In this document: positions 9,208 to 17,610 of the stretch, piece after piece
Layout of the letters: the number at the start of each line of letters is the position of its first letter
Numbering within the stretch: position 1 is the first letter of the stretch
NCBI GenBank assembly: GCA_015075635.1
Contig: JABTUA010000001.1
Coordinates: forward strand, 2,232,001 to 2,296,000
DNA from: Polyangiaceae bacterium
GTDB taxonomy: Bacteria > Myxococcota_A > Polyangia > Polyangiales > Polyangiaceae
Direction: 5' to 3'
Length of the DNA stretch: 64,000 bases
Translations under genes and position numbers: made by a program
The notes under the pieces: generated by a model
What the model was told of the DNA's origin: nothing
What the model saw: the letters and a program-made list of their open reading frames with translations, nothing else
The model's database searches: none

Positions 9208-10427
9208 GTCCCCTGCCTCTCCTTGACGTCCCTACCGTCCGCCAGCTCCTTGGGCGGATCCTTGACGACGCGGGTGCCGCTGGGCGGCCCCTCCACCAGC
9301 TCGAAGCCGTTGCCGATGGGCGGCCCGAGCGTGACCGGGCGCATGCGCACGCGCCCGCCGTCGATCACGAACACGACCTTGGCTCCGGCGCGCTCGGTGA
9401 CTGCGGAGCCGGGCACGACGACCTTGGGCGGCTCCTTCATGCTCTTCTCGGTCAGCTGCTCGCCCAGGAAGTTCACGCGCGCCGCCATGTCCGGCAACAC
9501 GCCGTCGGCGGCGTCCACGAACTTCACCTTCACCGTCACGGTGGCCTTGGCGCGATCCACCCGCGGGCCGATCTGGGCGACCTCGCCGCGCAAGCGCTTG
9601 CCGGGGAAGGCGTCGAGCAAGATCTCGGTCGGGGCCTTCAGCGCCAGGGTGTGGACGCGCCCCTCCGGTACGTCGGTCTCGACCATGATCGAGCCGAGGT
9701 CCACCAGCTTCGCCAGCGCTCCGACGAAGGGCCCCACCATGGCGCCGACGCCGACCGGTTTGCCGACCACCGTGCCGTCGATGGGCGCGGTCACCGTCAT
9801 GTAGTCGAGGTTCACTTGCAGGTTTCGGACCTCCGAGCGCGCCGCTTTGGTCTGCGCGTCGGCGGCCTCGACCACCTTCTTCTGCGCGGCGATCTGCGCT
9901 TCCAGGTCGTCGGCGACGGCCGGGGCGCTCACGCCCTCCTTGGCCAGCGCCCGCTCGCGCTTGGCCTTGATCTCCATGGCCGCTAGATCGGCCCGGGACA
10001 CCTGGGCTCGCGCTTCGGCGCTCGTGACCTGGGAGCGGGCTGCGGAGATGGCGCTCTTCCGATCCGAGTTCTCCAGGATGGCGATGACCTGGCCCGCCTT
10101 GACCACGTCGCCCTCCTTGATCGAGATGCTCTTCACGCGGCCGGCCACCACCGGGCCGACGTCGCTCGAGATCTGCGCGACGACGTAGCCGCTGGAGGTG
10201 AGCTTCACCGAGGCCTGGGCCGGGGTGATGGTCGAGATCTCCGTCACCAGGACCTCGGGCTTGAAGAACTGCGCCTCGAGCCGGGGCAGCGCCACGTAGT
10301 AACCGCCGCCGCCGAGCAGAGCGATGACCGCGAGCCAGACCAGGCGCTTGAGCCAGGGCGATCCACCGTCGCTGGTCTCGCGGTCGAGCTTGAGCGACGC
10401 GAGGTCGTTCGAGAGCCGGTCCGCCAT
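9204..10427 (-). CDS. HlyD/MacA-type periplasmic adaptor (membrane fusion protein) of the ABC exporter
   Basis: This 407-aa protein has an N-terminal inner-membrane anchor (about residues 27-46), a lipoyl/barrel-sandwich half motif, an alpha-helical hairpin (about 120-190), the second lipoyl half with 'APIDGTVVGKPVGVGAMV' near 210, and a beta-barrel C-terminal region. This is the RND/MacA adaptor layout. It would bridge the MacB-like permeases to an outer-membrane channel; no TolC homologue is encoded here. ATG at 10427 was preferred, with AGG six bases upstream; an in-frame GTG at 10439 is an alternative. It is the first gene of the operon. Confidence 0.88.
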   Translation of the reverse strand: MADRLSNDLASLKLDRETSDGGSPWLKRLVWLAVIALLGGGGYYVALPRLEAQFFKPEVLVTEISTITPAQASVKLTSSGYVVAQISSDVGPVVAGRVKSISIKEGDVVKAGQVIAILENSDRKSAISAARSQVTSAEARAQVSRADLAAMEIKAKRERALAKEGVSAPAVADDLEAQIAAQKKVVEAADAQTKAARSEVRNLQVNLDYMTVTAPIDGTVVGKPVGVGAMVGPFVGALAKLVDLGSIMVETDVPEGRVHTLALKAPTEILLDAFPGKRLRGEVAQIGPRVDRAKATVTVKVKFVDAADGVLPDMAARVNFLGEQLTEKSMKEPPKVVVPGSAVTERAGAKVVFVIDGGRVRMRPVTLGPPIGNGFELVEGPPSGTRVVKDPPKELADGRDVKERQGT

Positions 10428-10461
10428 CCCGGCCCTCACTTAGTGCGCGCCCGCCGGCCGG

Positions 10462-11379
10462 TCAACGGCCGCTGGGCGCTGCACGCTTCTTGGCGCGGGC
10501 GCGTGTGGCTGGGACGACGATCTCGCCCAGGAAGTCCAGCACGGCCCGGATCCGCGTGGCGCGCGCCAGATCTCGGTGCACCGCCTGCCAGACCACGCGG
10601 GGCTCCGGCGCGTCCTCGCTCGCGATGCGCTCGAGGCTCGGCTCGGCGTTGCCGACGATCACGGGTAGGAGCCCGATGCCGAGCCCGGCCACCGTCGCGC
10701 TGAAGATGGCGCTCACGCTGTCCGAGCGCATCACGATGCGGCCGCGCCCCAGCCGGCCAGAGAGCCACTCGTTCTCCACGGCGAAGGGCCGCGCGTCGGC
10801 GAAGAAGATCACGTCGTGGCCGTCGAGACGATCGGCGAGGCCCGGCGGACGCCCGGCGCGCTCCAGGTAGCCCTTCGCCGCGTACAAGCCGAGGTCGATG
10901 GCGGTGAGCTTCTTCACCACCAGGTTCTCCTCGCGGGGCTGTGCCAAACGGAGCGCGATGTCGGCCTCCCGGCGGGCGAGCTGCACGCTCCGGTTGGTGC
11001 AGGACAGATCCAGCAGGATCTCCGGGTGCCGCTGGTGGAATCGCGGCAGGTGGGGCGCGATGAAGCGGGTGCCCAGCATCTCGGTCACGCTCAGGCGCAC
11101 CAGCCCCGCGGCCTTCCGGTCCGCTCCGCTGATGCTGCGCTCGAGCGAGAGCGCTTCGCTCTCCATGCGCTCCGCCCGCGGCAGGAGCTCGTGCCCGGCC
11201 CGGGTCAGCGCGTAGCCCTCCGGTGTGCGGTCGAACAGGCGCGCGCCCGCGGTCTCCTCCAGCTTCTCGAGCCGGCGACCGACCGTGGTGGCGTTGATGC
11301 CGAGGGCGCTGCCGGCTCGGGCCAGCGTGCCGGCGCGGCTCACGGCGAGGAAGATGCGGAGGTCGTCCCAGTCGATCAT
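10462..11379 (-). CDS. LysR-family transcriptional regulator
   Basis: The 305-aa protein has the family's usual length. Its winged helix-turn-helix occupies residues 1-60 ('FLAVSRAGTLARAGSALG' with 'TVGRRLEKLE' as recognition helix), followed by a periplasmic-binding-protein-like effector domain from about 90. It is divergent from the alpha/beta hydrolase at 11469, with a short palindrome between them, which is the usual arrangement for a LysR regulator and its target. The exporter operon starts only about 35 bp downstream on the same strand, so read-through into it is possible. The effector is unknown. Confidence 0.92.
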   Translation of the reverse strand: MIDWDDLRIFLAVSRAGTLARAGSALGINATTVGRRLEKLEETAGARLFDRTPEGYALTRAGHELLPRAERMESEALSLERSISGADRKAAGLVRLSVTEMLGTRFIAPHLPRFHQRHPEILLDLSCTNRSVQLARREADIALRLAQPREENLVVKKLTAIDLGLYAAKGYLERAGRPPGLADRLDGHDVIFFADARPFAVENEWLSGRLGRGRIVMRSDSVSAIFSATVAGLGIGLLPVIVGNAEPSLERIASEDAPEPRVVWQAVHRDLARATRIRAVLDFLGEIVVPATRARAKKRAAPSGR

Positions 11380-11383
11380 GCGG

Positions 11384-11395
11384 TGCAGAAATGCA
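11384..11395. promoter_or_regulatory. Candidate LysR operator in the divergent promoter region
   Basis: The sequence TGCAGAAATGCA is an interrupted palindrome (TGCA-N4-TGCA) in the 89-bp gap between the LysR gene and the hydrolase. It is flanked by a direct repeat, CGATCATGC, at 11373 and again at 11407. The T-N11-A pattern expected of LysR sites is only loosely met. It is assigned from position and symmetry alone. Confidence 0.3.
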
Positions 11396-11468
11396 GGATG
11401 CCCCTGCGATCATGCCGCGAGCGGAGGCGGGCTCACGACTCCATGCTCTGGCCAGAAGGAGGTCTACC

Positions 11469-12446
11469 ATGAATCGAGAGAAGCCCGCCGAGAGCCGAGC
11501 GAGCCTCGGACGCCGTCTTCGCATCATCGCCCAGGACGGCTTCGGTCTCGGAGCGACGCTGTTCGAGCCCCGCCAGCCCGCCCGGGCCACCGTCGTCATC
11601 AACGGCGCCACAGCGGTGCCGGCCAGCTACTACTCGCGCTTCGCCGAGCATCTGGCGAGCTCCGGCTACCGCGTGCTCAGCTACGACTACCGCGGTGTCG
11701 GGGCGTCGCGCCCGCTGAACCTCCGGGGTTTTCCCGCCAGTATGAGCGACTGGGCCGAGCTCGATGCGCGGAGCGTGCTCGACTACGCGAAGCAGAGCCA
11801 TGGCGCCGAGCCCCTGGTGCTCGTCGGCCACAGCTTCGGCGGCCAGCTGCTCGGTCTGCTCGACGACGCGCGCGACGTGACCGGCGCCGTGCTGGTCGGC
11901 GCGCAGCTCGGCTACTACGGGCACTGGCCCCTCTTCGGGCGGATGAAGCTCGGCTTCGTCTGGAACGTGATGCTGCCCACCCTGACCCGCAGCTTCGGCT
12001 ACCTACCGGGCGCCGCCGGCATCGGCGAGGACCTGCCGAAGGGCGTGGCCGAGCAGTGGGCGCGCTGGTGCAGCCACCCCGATTACCTGATGAGCGAGCA
12101 CCCGGCGGCGCGGCGTCGCTTCGCGCGCTTCGACAAGCCGACGTTGTTCTACAGCATGAGCGACGACGACTTCGCGCCCGAAGGCGCAGTGAGCCAGTTC
12201 CTCGGCGCGCTCTCGAGCGCCCCGCTCGAGCACCGGCGCGTGATCCCGGCCGAGCTCGGGGTGGACGCCGTCGGGCACTTCGGCTTCTTCCACCCGCGCT
12301 TCACCGACACGCTCTGGCGCGAGGTGCGCTGGTTCATCGACGACCTGGCGGCGGGCAAGCAGCACTTCCGCCCGAAGCGCGGCCGCGCGCCCTGGAACAT
12401 CGACGACGAGGACGTGGCGCTGGATCTGGCGTACGGCCGGGCGTGA
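11469..12446 (+). CDS. Alpha/beta hydrolase, serine hydrolase family
   Basis: This 325-aa protein has the alpha/beta-hydrolase nucleophile elbow GHSFGG at about residues 115-120 (Ser117 in the elbow) and a late His in 'AVGHFGFF' near 278, consistent with a catalytic triad. The start was set at 11469 because an excellent ribosome site, AGAAGGAGG, ends six bases upstream; an earlier in-frame ATG at 11391 lacks one. No signal peptide is seen, so it is probably cytoplasmic. It resembles the uncharacterised 'alpha/beta hydrolase family protein' group without thioesterase or lipase hallmarks. It is probably controlled by the divergent LysR gene. Confidence 0.85.
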   Translation: MNREKPAESRASLGRRLRIIAQDGFGLGATLFEPRQPARATVVINGATAVPASYYSRFAEHLASSGYRVLSYDYRGVGASRPLNLRGFPASMSDWAELDARSVLDYAKQSHGAEPLVLVGHSFGGQLLGLLDDARDVTGAVLVGAQLGYYGHWPLFGRMKLGFVWNVMLPTLTRSFGYLPGAAGIGEDLPKGVAEQWARWCSHPDYLMSEHPAARRRFARFDKPTLFYSMSDDDFAPEGAVSQFLGALSSAPLEHRRVIPAELGVDAVGHFGFFHPRFTDTLWREVRWFIDDLAAGKQHFRPKRGRAPWNIDDEDVALDLAYGRA

Positions 12447-12449
12447 GCC

Positions 12450-13064
12450 TCAGTACACCGGAAACATCAGCTGGCAGCCCTCGGCGCTCGGGCCGATCGC
12501 CGACTTTGCCCACTCGAGATTGCCACCTTCGAGCGACGAGAGCGCCTTGACGCACTCGGGCAGGCTGAAGTCGGCGCGCTGGCCCTTGGCCTTGCAGCGC
12601 TCGAGCACCCCCACACAGAACGGCTCGAAGCTCGGATCCGGACAGGCGTCGGCCAGTCCCTTGCGGTAGCAGGTCTTGCGCACGAACATGTCGCACGCCC
12701 GCGGCCCGACGCTCTCCCAGCAGCGGGCCACGGCGGCTGCGACGCGCCGGCGGTAGCCGTAGCCCTTCTTCAGGAGCTCGCAGGAGCCGTCGAAGCCCTC
12801 GCACATGGGGCCGCCGTAGCGTTTCGGGTCGATGAACGAGCAGGAGACCTCGCCGACGTCGTTGTCGCAGGCGAGCGCGGCTGGCTTGTGGTGTTCGGGC
12901 GCCTGACTGCTCGCGGTCTCCGGCTCGGCGGCGGTCTCCGGCTCGGGCACCGCCACGATGGTCCTCGGGGCAGGAGCCGGGCCCGGCGCTGGCGCACACG
13001 CGCCCGCCGCCAGCGCCAAGGTCAGGCTCACGAAGCGTTCGACGTCGATGCGGAGGCCGTTCAT
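12450..13064 (-). CDS. Cys-rich putative lipoprotein
   Basis: The 204-aa product has a signal sequence ending at Ala-Gly-Ala-Cys (Cys23), then a Pro/Ala/Glu-rich spacer, then a domain with about ten Cys residues (from 'ACDNDVGEVSC' to 'GCQLMF'), which suggests a disulfide-bonded extracytoplasmic fold. ATG at 13064 is preceded by GAGG at suitable spacing. The gene starts 8 bp after the stop of the transporter fusion upstream, so it is likely cotranscribed with it, and it ends 3 bp from the convergent hydrolase gene. The family is not recognised; small 'hypothetical lipoproteins' of this kind are common in myxobacteria. Confidence 0.7.
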   Translation of the reverse strand: MNGLRIDVERFVSLTLALAAGACAPAPGPAPAPRTIVAVPEPETAAEPETASSQAPEHHKPAALACDNDVGEVSCSFIDPKRYGGPMCEGFDGSCELLKKGYGYRRRVAAAVARCWESVGPRACDMFVRKTCYRKGLADACPDPSFEPFCVGVLERCKAKGQRADFSLPECVKALSSLEGGNLEWAKSAIGPSAEGCQLMFPVY

Positions 13065-13072
13065 GTCCGCCC

Positions 13073-16000
13073 TCAGAAGCTGGTCAGGCGCTGCCGCTTC
13101 TCGTCCACGCTCGCGCTGGTCGCCTCGCGCAGGCGCTGGGTCAGCATGCGGATCACGCCAGCGGCGATCTCCACCTGCTCGTGCAGGATCTCGTAGAACT
13201 CCGGGCTGCCGATGCGCAGGACCTCGCACTCGTCCTGGGCGATGGCGCTGGCGCTGCGCGGGACCTTGTCGAGCACGGCCATCTCGCCGAAGGCTTCGCC
13301 GGGGCCCAGCGTGGCGACCGTATCGCCGTCGTGGACGATGGCGACGTGCCCGCGCACGACCACGAACAGGCTGTCGCCGGGCTCATCTTGCTCGAAGATG
13401 TGCGTGCCCGCGGCGTAGGTCTGCTCCTCCGCGACGTGGGCGAGGGGAGCCAGATCCTCGCCGGTGACCTTGGCGAAGAGCGGTGCGCTCTTCAGAAACA
13501 GTACCTTCTCGACGGTCGAGTGCATCTGGGCCTCCAGCGGCTCGCCGCTCAGACGGGCGAGCTCGAGCTTGGCATGACGAGCGACGTTCGGATCGGGGTC
13601 TTGGCTGAGCACGGCCAGCACGGGCCGGGCGCGTTCGGGCGGGCCGGACGCCAGGGCGAACACGGCTCCCTCGCGGGCCAGGGCCTCGGGCCGCTTCGCG
13701 GCGGCCTCGCCCAGCTCGCCGGCCAGCGGATCGCCGTGCCGCGCGAGCGCGTCCAGCACCACCAGCGTGATGTAGGGGTTCGGATGCGCCGCCTCCTCGC
13801 GCATGAAGTCCGCGGCGGACGGGGCCGCCTCCGGGCCGAGGTCCCCAGCCTTCTTCACCAGCTCGCGCGCGGGCACGTCGTCGAAGAACCGCATCACCAT
13901 CGGGCGGAGCATGGGCTCGAGCATGGTGTCGAGCACCTCCAGCGCGTTCGCGCGGCGGGTCGGCTCCTCGATGCGCTCGCGGACCAGCCGGAGCGGCTCC
14001 GGATCGTAGCGCAGCTCCAGGATGCGGAGGATGCGACGGATGGCGCGGGTGTGACGAAAGTCCATCTCCTCTCCGAGGAGCGGCGTCTCGAAGCGCAGGC
14101 GCGCCGCGTCCCAGCCAGCGAGGTTTCGGTAGCCACGCTCGAGCTCCGCCCGCAGGAGCACGCGCAGGCGCTCGATGGGCTCCGGGGGGCGCTTGAGCGA
14201 CTGGCGCAGGCGAGACAGCGCGCCGAGGATGCGCAGGCGCAGGTGGCTGTCGGCCGCGTCCACCTGGGAGAACAGCCGCTGGTAGGTCGCGGGAGTCGGG
14301 ATGCGCCGCAACACCCGGGGGACGAGCAGGCGGACGTCGCGGGGGGTCTCTGGATTGGCCATCAGCGCGAGCAGTGGTTCGAGCGCGGGCGCGCCGATGG
14401 CCGAGAGCGCGTTGGCCGCGCGCAGCCGCACCGCGGGGTCGTGCAGGAGCTCGGTCAGGAGCGGGACCAGACGCGGGTCGGCCACTGCCTCGCAGGCGCG
14501 CAGTGCCGCGCGGCGCACGGCTGGATCGGCGTCGCCGAGCAGCTTCTTGAGCGGACGGTACGCGCCGGGGCCGACGGCACCCAGCACCAGCGCCGCCTCG
14601 GTGCGCTGAGCGGGCTCGCCCGAGACGATGAGCTGCTCGAGCCGCGAGCCGCCGACGATGGCGCCCTCCACTCCAGCGTCGCGGAGCAGCCCGGCGATGG
14701 TGGCGACGCGCACGTCCTGGTGCGGGTCGTCGAGACGAGCCACCAGGGTGTCCACGCACTCGTCCCCTGCCAGCTTGGCGTAGGCGTTCACCGCCGCGCG
14801 CCGCACGTAGGCGTCGTCGTCCTCGAGGGCCGCCCTGGCCGGATCGGGTGACGCGCCCGGGAGCGTGCCGAGCTTCTCCAGCGCCGCGCGCCGCAGGTCC
14901 GGATCGTCGCTCCGCGCCAAGCGCTCGACGTGAGCCCGAAGCTCCGGAGTGGAGTCGGAGCCCAGTTGCTCGAGGGCGGCCAGCACGTGCCGCGCGTTGC
15001 CGCGCTCCAGCACCGCGAGCAGCGCCTTCCGGCTGGCGGCGTCGAGCACGAAGTCGGCGTCGAGGGCCAGGGTCCCGCGGGCGCTCAGCGTGGCCTCGAG
15101 ACTGGTCAGGTAACGGCGTCGCACCAGCGGCACGCTGACGAGCCAGAGCGCGACGACGCCGCTCGTGACGAAGCCGAGCTTCTCGACGGCCATGCGCTCG
15201 GCCAGGAGGATCAGGAGCACGCCGCCCACTCCGTAGGCGGCGGGCTTGACGATGGCGTCCAGGATGGCGCGTGTGCGCGCCTTCACCGCCGCGGGGAAGG
15301 GCACGTACAGCGCCTGCAGCGTGGTCTCGTGGATGGTGTACTGGAAGCCGTTGTCCGCGAACTTCATCGCGCTGGCGATGCCCAGGTTCGGCAAGAACGG
15401 CAGGAGCACGCTGGCGCCGCCGAACACGCCGGGCATCACGGCCATACCCCAGCCCACACCGAGCCGGCGGAGCAGGCGCGGGGTGACGAGGAGCTGGAAG
15501 CCGAGCGAGACGATGCCGGTTCCGGCGTAGAACAGCGCGAAGAACTGCGCCAGCGCGTCCTCGCGGAAGGTGGCGCGGGCGATGGCCTTGAACTGGTAGT
15601 CCCCCACGGTGAGCGCGGTGAAGGCGAGCAACAGGAACAGCCCGAGCGACTGCACGTACGGATCCGAGCCGACCGCGTGGTCCCTCTTCGCGGTGGTGCT
15701 CGGCGCCTCGGTCACCGGCCGCGGCTCCTTGGCGAGCGCGAGCGCGACGACGGCCATGCCGCCCATAATGGCCGCGAGCACGAACAGGAGCTGCGCCGTG
15801 CCGATGACGCGCACGATGATGCCTGTGCTGGTGCCGACGAGGACCACGCCCAGGATGCGCGCTGCAGCGATCGTGCCGAACAAGCGCTTGGCGGAGCGCG
15901 GGTCGTGCAGATCGTTGGCCAGCGTCCAGAACTGTACGATGAACAGGTTCGCCGCGACCTCGGACCAGACGTAGAACACCGGGTAGATCCAGTGCGCACC

Positions 16001-16330
16001 GGTCCGCACCAGGACCCAGACTCCCAGGTACGAGGCGATGCCGATGGCGACGCTCGTCACGATGGCGACGTGGCGCGGGATCCTGTCGGCGTAGCGGCTG
16101 TAGACGACGGCGGTGATGGCCGAGGCGACTCCGTAGAGCACGAACATCCAGGGCAGCGCCGCGAGCGAATAGCGGCTCAGGAACAGCGTGTCGCGGACGG
16201 TGCGGCCCAGGATGAACACCGCCGAGGCCAGGAGCAGGTGCACGAAGAGCAGGCCCGTGCGACGTCCTTCGCCCGGGCGCACGCCGAGGACGGCGCCGAT
16301 CCGTGCCTGGGCGGGGACCTTGTCGCTCAT
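13073..16330 (-). CDS. Npt1/TlcC-like nucleotide-transporter domain fused to HEAT repeats and a cyclic-nucleotide-binding domain
   Basis: The 1085-aa protein has three parts. Residues about 25-425 contain around 10-12 hydrophobic helices with the look of the Npt1/Npt2 (ATP:ADP antiporter, TLC) family or a related MFS fold. Residues about 430-920 are HEAT/PBS-lyase-like helical repeats ('DPDLRRAALEKL', 'DPAVRRAALRA'). Residues about 950-1065 form a CRP-type cNMP-binding domain, with the phosphate-cassette-like stretch GEAFGEMAVLDKVPRSASA. No output DNA-binding domain follows. It may be a transporter or sensor gated by a cyclic nucleotide. Annotation as an ADP/ATP exchanger would be over-reading. 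It is probably cotranscribed with the lipoprotein gene downstream. Confidence 0.8.
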   Translation of the reverse strand: MSDKVPAQARIGAVLGVRPGEGRRTGLLFVHLLLASAVFILGRTVRDTLFLSRYSLAALPWMFVLYGVASAITAVVYSRYADRIPRHVAIVTSVAIGIASYLGVWVLVRTGAHWIYPVFYVWSEVAANLFIVQFWTLANDLHDPRSAKRLFGTIAAARILGVVLVGTSTGIIVRVIGTAQLLFVLAAIMGGMAVVALALAKEPRPVTEAPSTTAKRDHAVGSDPYVQSLGLFLLLAFTALTVGDYQFKAIARATFREDALAQFFALFYAGTGIVSLGFQLLVTPRLLRRLGVGWGMAVMPGVFGGASVLLPFLPNLGIASAMKFADNGFQYTIHETTLQALYVPFPAAVKARTRAILDAIVKPAAYGVGGVLLILLAERMAVEKLGFVTSGVVALWLVSVPLVRRRYLTSLEATLSARGTLALDADFVLDAASRKALLAVLERGNARHVLAALEQLGSDSTPELRAHVERLARSDDPDLRRAALEKLGTLPGASPDPARAALEDDDAYVRRAAVNAYAKLAGDECVDTLVARLDDPHQDVRVATIAGLLRDAGVEGAIVGGSRLEQLIVSGEPAQRTEAALVLGAVGPGAYRPLKKLLGDADPAVRRAALRACEAVADPRLVPLLTELLHDPAVRLRAANALSAIGAPALEPLLALMANPETPRDVRLLVPRVLRRIPTPATYQRLFSQVDAADSHLRLRILGALSRLRQSLKRPPEPIERLRVLLRAELERGYRNLAGWDAARLRFETPLLGEEMDFRHTRAIRRILRILELRYDPEPLRLVRERIEEPTRRANALEVLDTMLEPMLRPMVMRFFDDVPARELVKKAGDLGPEAAPSAADFMREEAAHPNPYITLVVLDALARHGDPLAGELGEAAAKRPEALAREGAVFALASGPPERARPVLAVLSQDPDPNVARHAKLELARLSGEPLEAQMHSTVEKVLFLKSAPLFAKVTGEDLAPLAHVAEEQTYAAGTHIFEQDEPGDSLFVVVRGHVAIVHDGDTVATLGPGEAFGEMAVLDKVPRSASAIAQDECEVLRIGSPEFYEILHEQVEIAAGVIRMLTQRLREATSASVDEKRQRLTSF

Positions 16331-16331
16331 G

Positions 16332-16362
16332 CCGGGTCGCTGTGACGAATATAGCGACCCGG
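16332..16362 (-). promoter_or_regulatory. Strong hairpin between cheR-like gene and transporter fusion start
   Basis: A perfect 10-bp stem (16332-16341 with 16353-16362, CCGGGTCGCT/AGCGACCCGG) and an 11-base loop lie one base upstream of the transporter start at 16330. On the coding strand the 3' arm occupies the position where a ribosome site should be, and no Shine-Dalgarno sequence is visible outside it. It could be a terminator for the preceding operon (no U-tract) or a hairpin that limits translation. Confidence 0.5.
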
Positions 16363-16402
16363 TCGGCGCGCGGGGCGAAGCTCTGGCGAAGAATCTGCGG
16401 GC

Positions 16403-17224
16403 TCAGGGCCGGTCCGCGAGGCGATAGAGCCGCGAGTCGGGGCTCGCTTCGTGCAAGGCCGGCAGAGCGAGCGGGAGCGACTCACGCCGCCCGATCAGCA
16501 GGTAGCCGCCGCCGCGGAGCCGAGTGAGCAGCGCGGCGAGCACCGCCGGGCGCGTGGCCGAGTCGAAGTAGGTGAAGGCGAGGTTTCGGCAGCAGATCAT
16601 GTCGAAGGGGCCCGCGGCGATGACCTGGCGGAGATCCTCGTGCTCGAAGCGCACTCCGTTGGCCAGCTCCGCGCGGAGCTCGAGCTCGGCTCCGACTCGC
16701 ACGAACGCGGCCTCGCGGATGTCCGCGGGTACTTCGCGCAGGCAGCCCGGCGGGTAGCGCCGCCGAGCGGCCCGCGACAGGCTCACCGGATCGATCTCGG
16801 TACCGAGCACGCGGAGCTCGAGGCCCGGGTACGAAGGCGCCAAGCGGAAGCGCCAGAGCAGCGCCAGGCTGTAGGCTTCTTCGCCCCCTGCGGCGCCGGC
16901 GCTCCAGACCGAGAGCTCGTGCCGTCCGTCGGCCTCGGCCTGGGCCGCGAGCCCGGGCAGCGCCACTCGCTCGAGCAGCTCGAACACGGCCCGGTCGCGG
17001 AAGAAGCGCGAAATGGTGACATAGCAGCGCGCGTCGAGCTCCTGCCACTCCTCGGGGTGAGTCTCCAAATAGCCGCGGTAGGCCGACAGGTCTCCGAGCC
17101 CGAGCTCGCTCACGCGGCGCCCGATGCGCTTCCGGACCTGCTTGCCGAGCCGCTCGAAGCTGCGCGGCTCGAGCCCCAGGCGCGGCAAGGCCCAGGCGAA
17201 GAGCTCGCGGTGACTGATGGCCAA
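16403..17224 (-). CDS. CheR-type SAM-dependent methyltransferase
   Basis: The 273-aa protein has the CheR N-terminal helical region (1-75, with 'RVSELGLGDLSAYRGYL') and the Rossmann SAM domain with WSAGAAGGEEAYSLAL near 108-123 and CCRNLAFTYFD near 217-227, all hallmarks of protein-glutamate O-methyltransferases. No chemoreceptor, CheB, CheA or CheW gene lies nearby, so the target is unlikely to be a classical chemosensory array encoded here. The start is a TTG at 17224 without a ribosome site, and it lies in the same frame as the preceding short ORF, separated by one TAG. It is the last gene of an envelope-protein operon. Confidence 0.88.
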   Translation of the reverse strand: MAISHRELFAWALPRLGLEPRSFERLGKQVRKRIGRRVSELGLGDLSAYRGYLETHPEEWQELDARCYVTISRFFRDRAVFELLERVALPGLAAQAEADGRHELSVWSAGAAGGEEAYSLALLWRFRLAPSYPGLELRVLGTEIDPVSLSRAARRRYPPGCLREVPADIREAAFVRVGAELELRAELANGVRFEHEDLRQVIAAGPFDMICCRNLAFTYFDSATRPAVLAALLTRLRGGGYLLIGRRESLPLALPALHEASPDSRLYRLADRP

Positions 17225-17227
17225 GGC

Positions 17228-17569
17228 CTAGTCTCGGGCGTCGTGGGCGCCGAGCGCCAACAGGTCGAGCAGCCACGGCCGCTGCTCTGCGGGAGCGAGC
17301 TCGGCCACCGCCAGCGCGATGTGCGCGCGGCTCGCGTTCGGGGGAATGCCGAGCATGGCCCAGGTCCCCGTCGGCTCCGTCGAGAGGTCCCGGCCCCGCT
17401 CGACCGAGAGCGAACGCGTCCGCGGGTAGACCGCCACCGTCATCGGCGGCCTGAGCAGCCTGAGCGCGCGCATCGCGAAGGCGATGCGGTCGAACTCCTC
17501 CGCGCTCGTGATGTCGAGTGCGCGTTGCTCCTCGATCACCCACTGGTGGTCGTCTTTGAGCTGGCTCAA
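17228..17569 (-). CDS. Short conserved-looking ORF directly upstream of and in frame with cheR-like gene
   Basis: This frame gives about 113 aa from a TTG at 17569 or about 103 aa from a GTG at 17539; no start has a clear ribosome site and the frame stays open to 17755 under the preceding gene. The sequence ('DHQWVIEEQRALDITSAEEF', later 'MLGIPPNASRAHIALAVAEL') looks like real protein rather than GC-driven noise. The TAG stop at 17228-17230 is followed in the same frame by Ala and then the TTG start of the CheR-like gene. It may be a separate small protein or an N-terminal region cut off by the stop. The family is not recognised. Confidence 0.5.
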   Translation of the reverse strand: MSQLKDDHQWVIEEQRALDITSAEEFDRIAFAMRALRLLRPPMTVAVYPRTRSLSVERGRDLSTEPTGTWAMLGIPPNASRAHIALAVAELAPAEQRPWLLDLLALGAHDARD

Positions 17570-17610
17570 GCGAAACCAGTCTGACCCAGGACGTGGCGGG
17601 TGCCCAGGGC

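Noticed and set aside
13181..14851. Open frame of 556 codons opposite the HEAT-repeat part of the transporter fusion
   Set aside because: It is explained by the codon bias of the real gene on the other strand; no ribosome site or domain.
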